Assembly (NCBI RefSeq): GCF_015182315.1
Contig: NZ_PRDL01000001.1
Location: 3,348,001 to 3,412,000 of the forward strand
Source of the DNA: Cellvibrio polysaccharolyticus
GTDB lineage: Bacteria; Pseudomonadota; Gammaproteobacteria; Pseudomonadales; Cellvibrionaceae
DNA length: 64,000 bases
Direction: 5' to 3'
Made by a program: the position numbers and the translations under genes
Notes under the pieces: generated by a model
What the model was told of the DNA's origin: nothing
What the model saw: the letters and a program-made list of their open reading frames with translations, nothing else
The model's database searches: none
Shown: positions 39,764 through 49,420 of the stretch, in pieces
Layout of the letters: every line of letters begins with the position of its first letter
Numbering within the stretch: position 1 is the stretch's first letter

Positions 39764-42472
39764 TTATTCCAGCTGACCGTGGCAGGATTTATATTTTTTA
39801 CCTGAGCCACACGGACAAGGATCGTTACGGCCTACTTTGCGACCTTCACGAACCACCGGTGTTTGGCCGGCAGGACGCTGAGCTTCTTCCGGTACATTGC
39901 TGGTCAAGTCAGCCGCCTGTTCGTGTTGCAACTGCATCTTCTGGCGCTGTTGCGCTTCGCGACGCTGCTGTTCCATCGCATCCATTTGCTCGCGGGTAAT
40001 CGGTTCCACACGCGCCATTAAATGGGTGGTTTCGCGCTTCACGGTTTCGAGCATACGCTGGAACAACTCAAAGGCTTCGCGCTTGTATTCCTGCTTGGGG
40101 TTTTTCTGTGCATAAGAACGCAGGTTAATGCCCTGACGCAGATGATCCATATTGGCCAGCTGCTCTTTCCAGGCGTTATCCAATACCTGCAACATCACCT
40201 GCTTTTCAATTTCCAGCATGATGTCGCCCACGCGCTCACACTTGGCATCGTAAGCAACCTGAACTTCTGTGAGAATTTTTTCACGCAAGGTTTCTTCATG
40301 CAAACGGCTGTCTTCTTCCAGCCACTTGGCAATCGGTAACTGCAAGCCGTAATCCTGCTCAAGTTGCTTCTCAAGGCCCGGAATATTCCATTGGTCTTCG
40401 ATGCTTTGTGGCGGGATAAATTCGCTGATGGTGTCTTGTACAACGTCAGCGCGCACCGCGGTGACTGTGTCACGGATATGCTCCGCATCCAGCAATTCGT
40501 TGCGCTGGCCATAAATAATTTGACGCTGGTCATTGGCCACATCGTCAAATTCCAGCAGTTGCTTACGAATATCAAAGTTACGGCCTTCCACTTTGCGCTG
40601 TGCTTTTTCAATCGCATTGTTCACCATGCGGTGCTCAATGGCTTCGCCTTTATCCATACCCAGCGCTTGCATGAAACCGCGCACGCGGTCAGATGCAAAA
40701 ATACGCATCAGGTTATCTTCCAGCGACAGATAGAAACGGGTCAGACCCGGATCACCCTGACGACCGGCACGGCCACGCAGCTGGTTATCAATACGACGGG
40801 ATTCGTGACGCTCGGTACCGATGATATGCAAACCGCCCGCTTCGAGCACTTGCTGGTGACGAACCTGCCAATCTTTTTTCAGCGCTTCCAGCTGTTCCGG
40901 AGTCGGGTTTTCCAGCTTGGCCGCTTCCGCTTCCCAGTTACCGCCGAGCACAATATCGGTACCACGACCGGCCATATTGGTGGCGATGGTTACCGTACCG
41001 GGACGACCCGCCTGGGCAATAATTTCCGCTTCCTGTTCGTGAAACTTGGCGTTAAGTACACGGTGAGGGATTTTAGCGGCCTCTAAACGGCGGGACATTT
41101 CTTCCGACGTTTCAATAGAAGCAGTACCCACCAGAATCGGTGCGTTTTTCGCCTGGTAGTTTTTAATATCTTCAACAATAGCGTTGTATTTTTCTTCTAC
41201 CGTCAGGAATACCAGATCGTTCATATCGATCCGCTGCTTTGGACGGTTGGTCGGAATCACCACCACATCCAAACGGTAAATTTCACGGAATTCAAACGCT
41301 TCGGTATCTGCAGTACCGGTCATACCAGAGAGAATCGGGTACAGACGGAAATAATTCTGGAAGGTAGTGGATGCCAGTGTCTGGCTTTCGCTTTGAATAG
41401 GCACGCCTTCTTTGGCTTCCAGCGCCTGGTGCAGGCCTTCTGACAAACGGCGGCCCGCCATGGTACGGCCGGTGTGCTCATCAATCAGCACCACCTGATT
41501 ATTTTGCACAATGTATTCAACATCGCGGTGGAACAGTGCGCGGGCACGCAACGCCGAATTGACGTGGTGTAGCAACGCCAGGTTATTAGGCGCATACAAA
41601 CTTTGGTCAGCGGTGAGCAGATTGGCGCCAATCAGCAAGTCTTCAACATGCTGATGGCCTGATTCGGTCAGTTCAACCTGGCGGGTTTTTTCATCAACGG
41701 TGAAATCGCCTTCACCACCTTCCGGTTGCACGTTGAGCTTGCTCACCAGCACATGCATCAACTTATAGAGTTCGGAACTGTTTTCGGCAGCGCCCGAAAT
41801 AACCAGCGGGGTGCGCGCTTCGTCAATCAGGATGGAATCCACTTCATCGATGATGGAGAAGTAAAGCGGACGCTGAACCTTGTCAGCCTTGCTCAGCGCC
41901 ATATTATCGCGCAGGTAATCAAAGCCGTATTCGTTGTTGGTGCCGTAGGTGATATCCGATGCGTAAGCCTGACGCTTTAATTCCGCTGGCTGCATGGACT
42001 GGATAATACCCACGTTCATACCCAGGAATTCAAATACCGGGGTCATCCATTTGGCATCACGATTGGCCAGGTAATCGTTCACGGTAACCACGTGAACGCC
42101 TTTGCCGGTCAGTGCGTGCAAGTAAGCGGGCAAGGTAGATACCAGGGTTTTACCTTCACCGGTGCGCATTTCAGCAATGCGACCTTCGTGCAATGCCATG
42201 CCACCAATCAACTGCACATCGAAGTGACGCATCGCCATAACACGGCGGCTGGCCTCACGCACGGTGGCAAACGCCTCCGGCAACAGTTGATCGAGCGTCT
42301 CGCCCTTGGCCAGACGGTCACGAAATTCAACGGTTTTATTCTTTAACGCGGTGTCATCCAGTTTTTGCCATTCAGCTTCAAAACTATTAATACGCTGAAC
42401 GACCTTGTTCATGCGCTTCAGCTCACGCTCGTTTTTCGAGCCAAACAACGCTTTTGCAATCGAACCAATCAT
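39764..42472 (-). CDS. secA: Preprotein translocase ATPase SecA
   Basis: 902 residues. Walker A (MRTGEGKTLVSTLPAYL near 102-118), DEVDSILIDEARTPL, the second NBD with GTASIETSEEMS and ATNMAGRGTDIVLGG, a long scaffold helix and the C-terminal zinc motif CPCGSGKKYKSCHG. It drives Sec-dependent export with SecYEG and SecB. Between argJ and the M23 peptidase gene, as in P. aeruginosa. Confidence 0.98.
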   Translation of the reverse strand: MIGSIAKALFGSKNERELKRMNKVVQRINSFEAEWQKLDDTALKNKTVEFRDRLAKGETLDQLLPEAFATVREASRRVMAMRHFDVQLIGGMALHEGRIAEMRTGEGKTLVSTLPAYLHALTGKGVHVVTVNDYLANRDAKWMTPVFEFLGMNVGIIQSMQPAELKRQAYASDITYGTNNEYGFDYLRDNMALSKADKVQRPLYFSIIDEVDSILIDEARTPLVISGAAENSSELYKLMHVLVSKLNVQPEGGEGDFTVDEKTRQVELTESGHQHVEDLLIGANLLTADQSLYAPNNLALLHHVNSALRARALFHRDVEYIVQNNQVVLIDEHTGRTMAGRRLSEGLHQALEAKEGVPIQSESQTLASTTFQNYFRLYPILSGMTGTADTEAFEFREIYRLDVVVIPTNRPKQRIDMNDLVFLTVEEKYNAIVEDIKNYQAKNAPILVGTASIETSEEMSRRLEAAKIPHRVLNAKFHEQEAEIIAQAGRPGTVTIATNMAGRGTDIVLGGNWEAEAAKLENPTPEQLEALKKDWQVRHQQVLEAGGLHIIGTERHESRRIDNQLRGRAGRQGDPGLTRFYLSLEDNLMRIFASDRVRGFMQALGMDKGEAIEHRMVNNAIEKAQRKVEGRNFDIRKQLLEFDDVANDQRQIIYGQRNELLDAEHIRDTVTAVRADVVQDTISEFIPPQSIEDQWNIPGLEKQLEQDYGLQLPIAKWLEEDSRLHEETLREKILTEVQVAYDAKCERVGDIMLEIEKQVMLQVLDNAWKEQLANMDHLRQGINLRSYAQKNPKQEYKREAFELFQRMLETVKRETTHLMARVEPITREQMDAMEQQRREAQQRQKMQLQHEQAADLTSNVPEEAQRPAGQTPVVREGRKVGRNDPCPCGSGKKYKSCHGQLE

Positions 42473-42585
42473 GTGTATTACCGTAAATTTAAACTATCGG
42501 GTCGAGCGACCCACAATGACTCGCCAACATAGCTGGCAAGTAAACCGAAAGGTGCCTGGCAAAGCAAGCAGAAGGAAATGAAGAT

Positions 42586-43521
42586 TTAACGACTGGCGCG
42601 ATGGATATAGGTCGCGGGATCGATGGAGCGCCCGTGTTTGTACACTTCAAAGTGCACATGGGCTCCGGTAGAACGGCCGGTTGAACCAACCAGACCAATA
42701 ATCTGGCCCTTCTTGACGACATCGCCAACCTTGACCAGATTTTCCTTGTTGTGCGCGTAACGGGTCACGTAGCCCGCGCCGTGATTGATCTCGACCATGT
42801 AACCGTAGGCACGGTCTTTACCGGCGCGGGTTACAACACCGGCAGCTACCGAAGTAATTTCAGTACCGGATTTGGCAGAAAAGTCGATGCCGCCGTGAAA
42901 GGCGCTTTTGCCTGTGAAGGGATCGGTGCGACGGCCATAACGCGAAGAAATCCAACCCTTGGCAACCGGACGACCGGCGACAAAGGTGTCGTCTTCAATT
43001 TTTTTGCTGGCTAATAAAGACTCGAGAACTTCCAGTTGTTGCTGGCGGTTTTCTATCTGACTGGAGAGTTGATCAACAACGGTGAGAATATCGGGCGGCG
43101 AGTAGTTTTCGTCGGCAAAGGCTGTTTCAGGGCCACCAACACCGGGGGTGCTGGAGAAATCAAACTCGCCTTCATCCAGTTGCGCCATATGGGTGAGGCG
43201 TTCACCCAGCGCATCGAGTCGTACCAGCCGACCTTGCAGCTCACCCATTTTTACAGTGAGGGCTGTCAGTTGGGCGCGGGTTTCCTTGCGGGTTTGTTCA
43301 ACTTGTTGCTGTTGTTCTTCAAGCGCTTTTTCCCACGCCTGCAAGGACTCGGCATTGACGCGCTCTGCACCGCTGCCCGGCCCGGTCAGCCAGGCATAAC
43401 CGATAGCACCCAGCGCGGCAGGCATACCCAGTAAACACACAGACAAGAGCGCGCGCGTCCACCCGCCAAGGGTAAAACTGCGTGACTGATTATGGCGTTT
43501 ACTGACAATAATAATTTTCAT
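42586..43521 (-). CDS. M23 family metallopeptidase (peptidoglycan endopeptidase-like)
   Basis: 311 residues from the ATG at 43521. A short cytoplasmic start, one membrane helix (about 20-43), a coiled coil (about 55-100) and a C-terminal LytM domain (about 190-305). Zinc-site residues are in SAFHGGIDF and GAHVHFEVY. It is probably a periplasmic endopeptidase or an EnvC-like activator of cell-wall amidases. Position between secA and lpxC is conserved in Pseudomonas. Substrate unproven. Confidence 0.88.
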   Translation of the reverse strand: MKIIIVSKRHNQSRSFTLGGWTRALLSVCLLGMPAALGAIGYAWLTGPGSGAERVNAESLQAWEKALEEQQQQVEQTRKETRAQLTALTVKMGELQGRLVRLDALGERLTHMAQLDEGEFDFSSTPGVGGPETAFADENYSPPDILTVVDQLSSQIENRQQQLEVLESLLASKKIEDDTFVAGRPVAKGWISSRYGRRTDPFTGKSAFHGGIDFSAKSGTEITSVAAGVVTRAGKDRAYGYMVEINHGAGYVTRYAHNKENLVKVGDVVKKGQIIGLVGSTGRSTGAHVHFEVYKHGRSIDPATYIHRASR

Positions 43522-43832
43522 GTAATGAGAAGATTCTTTTTTTCGGAACGGAACAAAAAATCCGATTCTATTAACCATTCATTATTGAGAATTAACCGTA
43601 ATTCAAATTCTGTACCAACAACGAGGCAAGCATGCCTTTTTATCGTGTATGTATTGGTAAAACAGCAGGTTACGGTATTTTGTAACACCTGAAAGAACGT
43701 CTCCGGAAGCGGGAGGAATGTGCCAAAACAGGTATGGGGCGGGAATATCGCACAGAAAAGCAGACGTTTGCAACAAAAATTCAGGCGACCTGCCCTGCCG
43801 GGGAGCAGAGCTGATCACCTTGTCACATAAGA
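43522..43832. other. Intergenic region between lpxC and the M23 gene
   Basis: 311 bases. A short hairpin (AGGCA/TGCCT, near 43623-43637) with a T run faces the plus strand, where no gene needs it. I see no other structure and no small gene. Confidence 0.5.
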
Positions 43833-44744
43833 TTACACAGCAAGCAAAGGTTTCATGTAGCGGATCGGCGCGGCATTGGCGTCTTCAAAAGTAACCACCT
43901 CCCACGCATCCGGATCTTCGATCAGCTTGCGCAAAGAGCGGTTATTGAGGCCGTGACCGGATTTGTGCGCTTTGAACTCACCAATCAGGCTGTTGCCCAG
44001 CAGATACAAATCGCCGATAGCGTCCAACACCTTGTGTTTGACGAACTCGTCTTCGTAACGAAGGCCATCCTCGTTAAGAATACGGTATTCGTCCACCACG
44101 ATAGCGTTATCAACACTGCCGCCTTTCGCCAGACCTTTGGAACGCAGGTATTCAATTTCGTGCATAAAACCAAAGGTTCTTGCCCGGCTGACTTCCTTGA
44201 CGAAAGACGTGCTGGAGAAATCGACCGAGGTTTTCAGCGTTTTGCCCTGAAATACCGGGTGGTCAAAATCAATGGAGAAGGTAACTTTGAAGCCCTCAAA
44301 GGGGAGAAAGCTGGCGACCTTGTCACCTTCTTCCAGAACTACCGGCTTTTTAACCCGAACAAATTTCTTCGGCGCCGACAACTCCTGAATACCTGCAGAC
44401 TGGATCAAAAACACGAACGGGCCGGCACTGCCATCCATAATAGGTACTTCGCCAGAGCTGACTTCCACAATCGCGTTATCTATCCCCAAACCGGCAAACG
44501 CCGACATCAAATGCTCAATGGTTGAGACTTTGACATCGCCCTGCACCAGCGTGGTGGACAGTGTTGTTTCACCAACATTGTGGGCTTTGGCCTGAATTTC
44601 CACCGGAGGGTTCAGATCAACCCGTCGAAAAGTAATACCGGTATCTGCCGCCGCCGGAAGCAGCGTCAGATAAATTTTTTCACCGGTATGCAAGCCGACA
44701 CCGGTAGCGCGGATAGCATTTCTCAGGGTTCGTTGTTTGATCAT
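43833..44744 (-). CDS. lpxC: UDP-3-O-acyl-N-acetylglucosamine deacetylase LpxC
   Basis: 303 residues, the usual length. Zinc ligands are His in STIEHLMSAFAG and His/Asp in HKVLDAIGDLYLLG; the catalytic glutamate region and HKSGHGLNNRSLRKL are also present. It performs the committed step of lipid A synthesis in the cytoplasm. In gammaproteobacteria it commonly follows ftsZ at the end of the dcw cluster, as here, and is regulated by proteolysis. Confidence 0.98.
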   Translation of the reverse strand: MIKQRTLRNAIRATGVGLHTGEKIYLTLLPAAADTGITFRRVDLNPPVEIQAKAHNVGETTLSTTLVQGDVKVSTIEHLMSAFAGLGIDNAIVEVSSGEVPIMDGSAGPFVFLIQSAGIQELSAPKKFVRVKKPVVLEEGDKVASFLPFEGFKVTFSIDFDHPVFQGKTLKTSVDFSSTSFVKEVSRARTFGFMHEIEYLRSKGLAKGGSVDNAIVVDEYRILNEDGLRYEDEFVKHKVLDAIGDLYLLGNSLIGEFKAHKSGHGLNNRSLRKLIEDPDAWEVVTFEDANAAPIRYMKPLLAV

Positions 44745-45042
44745 TCGTATAAAAGCTCTGTGGAAAAGCAGCTGGATAGATCATTAATATCAAGCCGGAT
44801 TGAACAGACAACGCTTATAAAGAGGCTTGTACAACCCTCTTTTTATAGCGTTTCAAGTGCCGCCATAGTATCAATTTATGATGCTGTAAACCAGATTGCC
44901 ACGCCATACCGGAATTTATCGCCTCAATAGCGACAGTCGATAACCCGATAAAGACACCACGATCAGCGGTAAGTGGTTATACCCATGCAGCAAGTATCCG
45001 CCTTGGTACAACACTGTCCCGCCAGATCGTGATTGGTGTAAA
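44745..45042. other. ftsZ-lpxC intergenic region
   Basis: About 300 bases that should contain a separate lpxC promoter. It has a hairpin at 44819-44846 and no small gene. Upstream signals were not resolved. Confidence 0.5.
44819..44846. terminator. Possible terminator between ftsZ and lpxC
   Basis: AAAGAGG and CCTCTTT form a seven-base-pair stem with a ten-base loop; the T run is better on the plus strand. It may partly end dcw transcription before lpxC. Confidence 0.45.
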
Positions 45043-46206
45043 TCAATCTGCCTGACGACGCAGGAAAGCCGGGATATCCAGATATTCGATATCTTTTTCA
45101 GCCATTGGCGCCAGTGCCTGGGCGTGAGCCGTATTGGCACGCAAATGTGCCGGACGGTCCAATGCACTGTAGTCAATCTGACCATTCGGGCGACGCGTGT
45201 TATCAACCACAACCTTGGTGGGTGCCGGGCGTGCAGCCTGAACCGGCACTATCGCACCCAGCCCGGTAGCAACCACGGTTACGCGCAACTCATTGGACAT
45301 TTCCGGATCAATAACCGTACCTACCACCACGGTCGCTTCACCTGAGGCAAACTCTTCGATGATGGCGCCCACTTCAGAGTATTCACCCAACGACAAATCA
45401 ATACCGGCGGTGATGTTAACCAGAATACCGCGAGCGCCCTGCAGATTAACGTCTTCAAGCAGCGGGCTGCGAATAGCCGCTTCGGCCGCTTCGCGCGCAC
45501 GGTTGTCACCGCTGGCACGACCGGTGCCCATCATCGCCATGCCCATTTCAGACATCACAGTGCGCACGTCGGCGAAGTCCACGTTGATCATGCCCGGACG
45601 AATAATCAGATCGGCAATACCTTGTACCGCACCCAGTAATACATTGTTAGCCGCTTTGAAGGCATCCAGCAGGCTGGTGGTTTTGCCCAGTACCGCCAAC
45701 AATTTTTCATTCGGGATGGTAATTAATGAATCTACATGTTCCTGCAGTTCACGAATACCGGCATCCGCGATCGCCATACGCTTGCGCCCTTCAAACGGGA
45801 AAGGCTTGGTCACTACCGCCACGGTAAGAATACCGAGATCACGGGCAACTTCGGCAACCACCGGCGCGCCGCCAGTACCTGTGCCGCCACCCATACCGGC
45901 AGCAATAAAGACCATGTCCGCACCGCGCAATACTTCGGCGATACGCTCACGATCTTCAATAGCGGCCTGACGACCCACTTCCGGGTTGGCGCCAGCGCCC
46001 AGACCTTTGGTCATGGTGTGGCCGAGCTGTAAAACGGTACGGGCATCGATGTCTTTCAATGCCTGGGCATCGGTGTTGGCGCAAATAAATTCTACGCCTT
46101 CAACACGGTTGGCAATCATGTGTTTGACCGCATTACCACCGCCGCCACCGACGCCAATAACTTTAATCACTGCGTTTTGCTGAATACTATCTACGAGTTC
46201 AAACAT
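45043..46206 (-). CDS. ftsZ: Cell division protein FtsZ
   Basis: 387 residues. Tubulin signature GGGTGTGGAPVVAEVA, N-terminal IKVIGVGGGGGNAV, and the T7-loop region NVDFADVRTVM. The end DIEYLDIPAFLRRQ is the conserved C-terminal peptide that binds FtsA and ZipA. It polymerises into the division ring with GTP. It follows ftsA by 86 bases. Confidence 0.99.
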   Translation of the reverse strand: MFELVDSIQQNAVIKVIGVGGGGGNAVKHMIANRVEGVEFICANTDAQALKDIDARTVLQLGHTMTKGLGAGANPEVGRQAAIEDRERIAEVLRGADMVFIAAGMGGGTGTGGAPVVAEVARDLGILTVAVVTKPFPFEGRKRMAIADAGIRELQEHVDSLITIPNEKLLAVLGKTTSLLDAFKAANNVLLGAVQGIADLIIRPGMINVDFADVRTVMSEMGMAMMGTGRASGDNRAREAAEAAIRSPLLEDVNLQGARGILVNITAGIDLSLGEYSEVGAIIEEFASGEATVVVGTVIDPEMSNELRVTVVATGLGAIVPVQAARPAPTKVVVDNTRRPNGQIDYSALDRPAHLRANTAHAQALAPMAEKDIEYLDIPAFLRRQAD

Positions 46207-46292
46207 GGCCGTTTCCCCTTTTATCCCTTGCGAGAGTGTAACAATGAAATTGAAAGTAAAAATGCGATTGATCAGTCACTTTTTAAGCAATT

Positions 46293-47531
46293 TTAAAAAT
46301 TACTTTGAAACAGTTTTTTGATGCGTGAAAAAAACGAACTCTGCTGCTCTTTATGATGCGTAACACTGCGCCCTCCCTCCTGATGCTGACGCATTGCGTA
46401 CAACAACAAACCGACCCCGGTGGAGTAAATCGGATTGTTCACAATGTCTGTCAGACCACGAATATTTTGTGGGGCGCCCAAACGTACCGGCATATGGAAA
46501 ATTTCTTCCGCGAGCTCCACCACACCTTCCATCTTCGAAGTACCGCCGGTAATAACAATACCGGCGGCGATCAGGTCTTCATATCCGCTGCGGCGCAGTT
46601 CTGACTGCACCAGCGTAAATAATTCGTCGTAACGTGGCTCAACCACTTCTGCCAATGCCTGGCGCGACAGGTCGCGCGCATCGCGGTCACCTACACCAGG
46701 TACCTTGATGGTTTCATCCGGGCTGGTCAGTTTGGCCAGCGCACAGGCGTAGCGAATTTTAATTTCTTCCGCATTCGGTGTCGGCGTGCGCAATGCCATG
46801 GCGATGTCATTGGTTACCTGATCACCGGCAATGGGAATAACGCTGGTGTGACGAATGGCGCCGTCTTTGAACACGGCGATGTCGGTGGTGCCACCACCAA
46901 TATCCACCACACACACACCCAATTCTTTTTCGTCTTCCGTTAATACGGCATAGCTGGAGGCCAGTTGTTCAAGAATAATATCTTCCACCTCCAGCCCGCA
47001 GCGGCGAATACACTTCTCAATATTCTGTGCCGCATTCACCGCGCATGTTACCAGGTGCACCTTGGCTTCCAGACGAACACCGGACATGCCCAGCGGCTCT
47101 TTAACACCGTCCTGATCATCGATCAGAAATTCCTGCGGCAGAATGTGCAGGATTTTTTGATCAGCCGGGATGGCTACCGCCTGAGCGGCATCGATCACCC
47201 GCTCCAGATCCTGGGCAAATACTTCACGGTCTTTAATCGCCACAATACCGTGCGAGTTAAGGCTGCGAATATGGCTGCCAGCGATACCGGCGTAAACCGA
47301 GTGAATCTGGCAACCGGCCATCAACTCCGCTTCTTCGATAGCGCGCTGAATCGACAACACCGTCGATTCAATATTCACTACCACACCTTTTTTCAGGCCG
47401 GTCGAGCGGTGCGATCCGATTCCGACAATCTCAAGGCGGCCTTCCGGCGTAATAGCGCCAACAATAGCCACAATTTTGGATGTGCCTATATCCAGACCAA
47501 CAATCATTTTGTTGTCATTAGCGCTTGCCAT
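46293..47531 (-). CDS. ftsA: Cell division protein FtsA
   Basis: 412 residues from the ATG at 47531 with GAGG upstream. Actin-like ATPase: VGLDIGTSKIVAIVG, VVDIGGGTTDIAVF and ITGGTSKMEG are the phosphate and adenosine motifs; the amphipathic end SFFSRIKKLFQSNF anchors it to the membrane. It tethers FtsZ and recruits late division proteins. Confidence 0.98.
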   Translation of the reverse strand: MASANDNKMIVGLDIGTSKIVAIVGAITPEGRLEIVGIGSHRSTGLKKGVVVNIESTVLSIQRAIEEAELMAGCQIHSVYAGIAGSHIRSLNSHGIVAIKDREVFAQDLERVIDAAQAVAIPADQKILHILPQEFLIDDQDGVKEPLGMSGVRLEAKVHLVTCAVNAAQNIEKCIRRCGLEVEDIILEQLASSYAVLTEDEKELGVCVVDIGGGTTDIAVFKDGAIRHTSVIPIAGDQVTNDIAMALRTPTPNAEEIKIRYACALAKLTSPDETIKVPGVGDRDARDLSRQALAEVVEPRYDELFTLVQSELRRSGYEDLIAAGIVITGGTSKMEGVVELAEEIFHMPVRLGAPQNIRGLTDIVNNPIYSTGVGLLLYAMRQHQEGGRSVTHHKEQQSSFFSRIKKLFQSNF

Positions 47532-47585
47532 GGAATAACCTCGTTTCACAATTTCCTTACGTTACCGATAATGCTCACGGTTAAC

Positions 47586-48464
47586 TTATGAAGATTTTAT
47601 AAAGTGTGCGCCAGCTTCCGATTCGGGAATCCATTGCACTGCAATACCATTGGTATAACGCACATCTATCGATTTCACATCCAACCAGTAGCGGTGCAGG
47701 TGTTCGTCGTAGACGCTAATAAACCGCCGCATTTTTTCCATTACCTGATCGCGCCCGATAACCACTTCAATGTCATTTTTCAATGTCATCCGCCAGGCGC
47801 GCTTGTCATCACAACGCAGAGCCACCACTTCAAGCCCCCGCGTACGCAATAACCGTGATAAATCCTGATACTGCTGCATCAACAACCAGGCATCCGCTTC
47901 GGTGCCGTATAACCCGGGCAAGTCACCCAGCTGCCCGGTGGAATCAACCTGGATAATTTCTCCACGCTGATTCATAAAGCCGTTATCGCCCCAACGTGCG
48001 ATGGGCTTTTGTTCAACAATCCGCACCAGCAAGGTGTCAGGCCAGCGGCGTCCCAGCGAGGCGTGTTCCACCCAGGGATCACTTTCCAACACCTGCTTCA
48101 AGCGCATCAAATCCAGTTGCAGAAAATCATCATCCAGCTCTGCACTGATCAGGTCACTGGTTCTTTGTTTGCTAACGTAGAGAAACTCTCCCTCTACCGT
48201 CACCCGCGTTAATGGTCGCTCAAGAAACGTCATTAACGGCCCGGCGGCAAAAAAAGCCCCAACCACCAACACAATCACAAACAAACTGCTGCCGATAATA
48301 CGGGCATAACGAAAGCGATTGCCTTTTCCTTCCTGCCCGGACTCATTGCCCGAGCCGGATGGCATTACGTTGCGGTAACCGCGCTCGCGCCTAATGCGTT
48401 GCTCACCCCGGTCGTAGGGAGCAACCAGTGGCTCCCGTCTGGCAAATCTTTCGTCCTGGTCCAC
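47586..48464 (-). CDS. ftsQ: Cell division protein FtsQ
   Basis: 292 residues, GTG start one base after the ddl stop. Cytoplasmic arm rich in Arg, one membrane helix (about 53-75), POTRA domain starting PLTRVTVEGEFLYVS and the FtsQ beta domain (WVEHASLGRRWPDTLLVRIVEQKPIARW). It forms the FtsQLB complex in the septum. Confidence 0.96.
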   Translation of the reverse strand: MDQDERFARREPLVAPYDRGEQRIRRERGYRNVMPSGSGNESGQEGKGNRFRYARIIGSSLFVIVLVVGAFFAAGPLMTFLERPLTRVTVEGEFLYVSKQRTSDLISAELDDDFLQLDLMRLKQVLESDPWVEHASLGRRWPDTLLVRIVEQKPIARWGDNGFMNQRGEIIQVDSTGQLGDLPGLYGTEADAWLLMQQYQDLSRLLRTRGLEVVALRCDDKRAWRMTLKNDIEVVIGRDQVMEKMRRFISVYDEHLHRYWLDVKSIDVRYTNGIAVQWIPESEAGAHFIKSS

Positions 48465-48465
48465 T

Positions 48466-49407
48466 TTATAAAGTGGCTTTTAAAATGGTTAATACCAGCT
48501 CATCAAATGACAGGCCATCTGCTTTGGCAGCCATTGGTACCAGACTATGACTGGTCATACCAGGAACGGTGTTAACTTCCAGCAAATAAAAATTTTGTTG
48601 TTGGTCCGCCATCACATCCAGACGCGCCCAGCCACGGCATCCAATAGCATTGAAGGCTTGCAGCACCAGATTTTTCAATTCTGTTTCTTTTGCCTCTGAC
48701 AGACCGCAGGGAATTAAATAGCGGGTGTCATTGGCCAAATATTTCGCATCAAAATCGTAAAAGCGATGATCGGTTTCGAGGCGAATGGGTGGCAGCACCT
48801 TGCCATCCAGTACGGCCACGGTGTATTCAGCACCGATGATCAATTTTTCTGCCAGCACACTTTTATCGTATTGCGCAGCATTCCGGTAAGCCGCCGCCAA
48901 ATCGTCAGCAGAGGACACTCTTGCCATACCGATGCTGGAACCTTCGTGAGCCGGCTTGACCATCAGGTCACCGCCCAAACGGTTTAACACCGTTTGCCAA
49001 TCACTTTTTTCACTGAGCAGTTCAAAATCCGGCGTAGATAAATTCACACCGCGCCACAATTGTTTGCTGCGTAATTTATCCATGGCCAGCGCCGACGATT
49101 GCACGTCACTGCCGGTGTAAGGAATCTGCAAATACTCCAGTACTGCCTGAATGCGCCCGTCTTCACCGCCCGGGCCGTGCAAGGCAATAAATGCACGGTC
49201 AATACCGGCTGCCTGAATGTCGACAATCGCCGATTTGCCAGTATCCAGCATGACGTATTCCACACCGGCCGCTTGCAGCGCGTCAGCAACCGCCTGACCA
49301 CTTTGCAGGGAAATTTCGCGCTCCGATGATTGACCACCGTACAGCACGCCAACGCGGCCCAATTGCTTTACCAGGGATGCATCCACCTGATGATTAATCA
49401 CCGACAT
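48466..49407 (-). CDS. ddl: D-alanine--D-alanine ligase
   Basis: 313 residues from the ATG at 49407. ATP-grasp fold: VLYGGQSSEREISLQSG, HGPGGEDGRIQ, KPAHEGSSIGM, and LEVNTVPGMTSHS near the C-terminus. It makes the D-Ala-D-Ala dipeptide for MurF. An alternative GTG at 49434 overlaps the murC end; it would add nine residues. Location in the dcw cluster corresponds to DdlB. Confidence 0.96.
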   Translation of the reverse strand: MSVINHQVDASLVKQLGRVGVLYGGQSSEREISLQSGQAVADALQAAGVEYVMLDTGKSAIVDIQAAGIDRAFIALHGPGGEDGRIQAVLEYLQIPYTGSDVQSSALAMDKLRSKQLWRGVNLSTPDFELLSEKSDWQTVLNRLGGDLMVKPAHEGSSIGMARVSSADDLAAAYRNAAQYDKSVLAEKLIIGAEYTVAVLDGKVLPPIRLETDHRFYDFDAKYLANDTRYLIPCGLSEAKETELKNLVLQAFNAIGCRGWARLDVMADQQQNFYLLEVNTVPGMTSHSLVPMAAKADGLSFDELVLTILKATL

Positions 49408-49420
49408 GCTCTTTTTAACC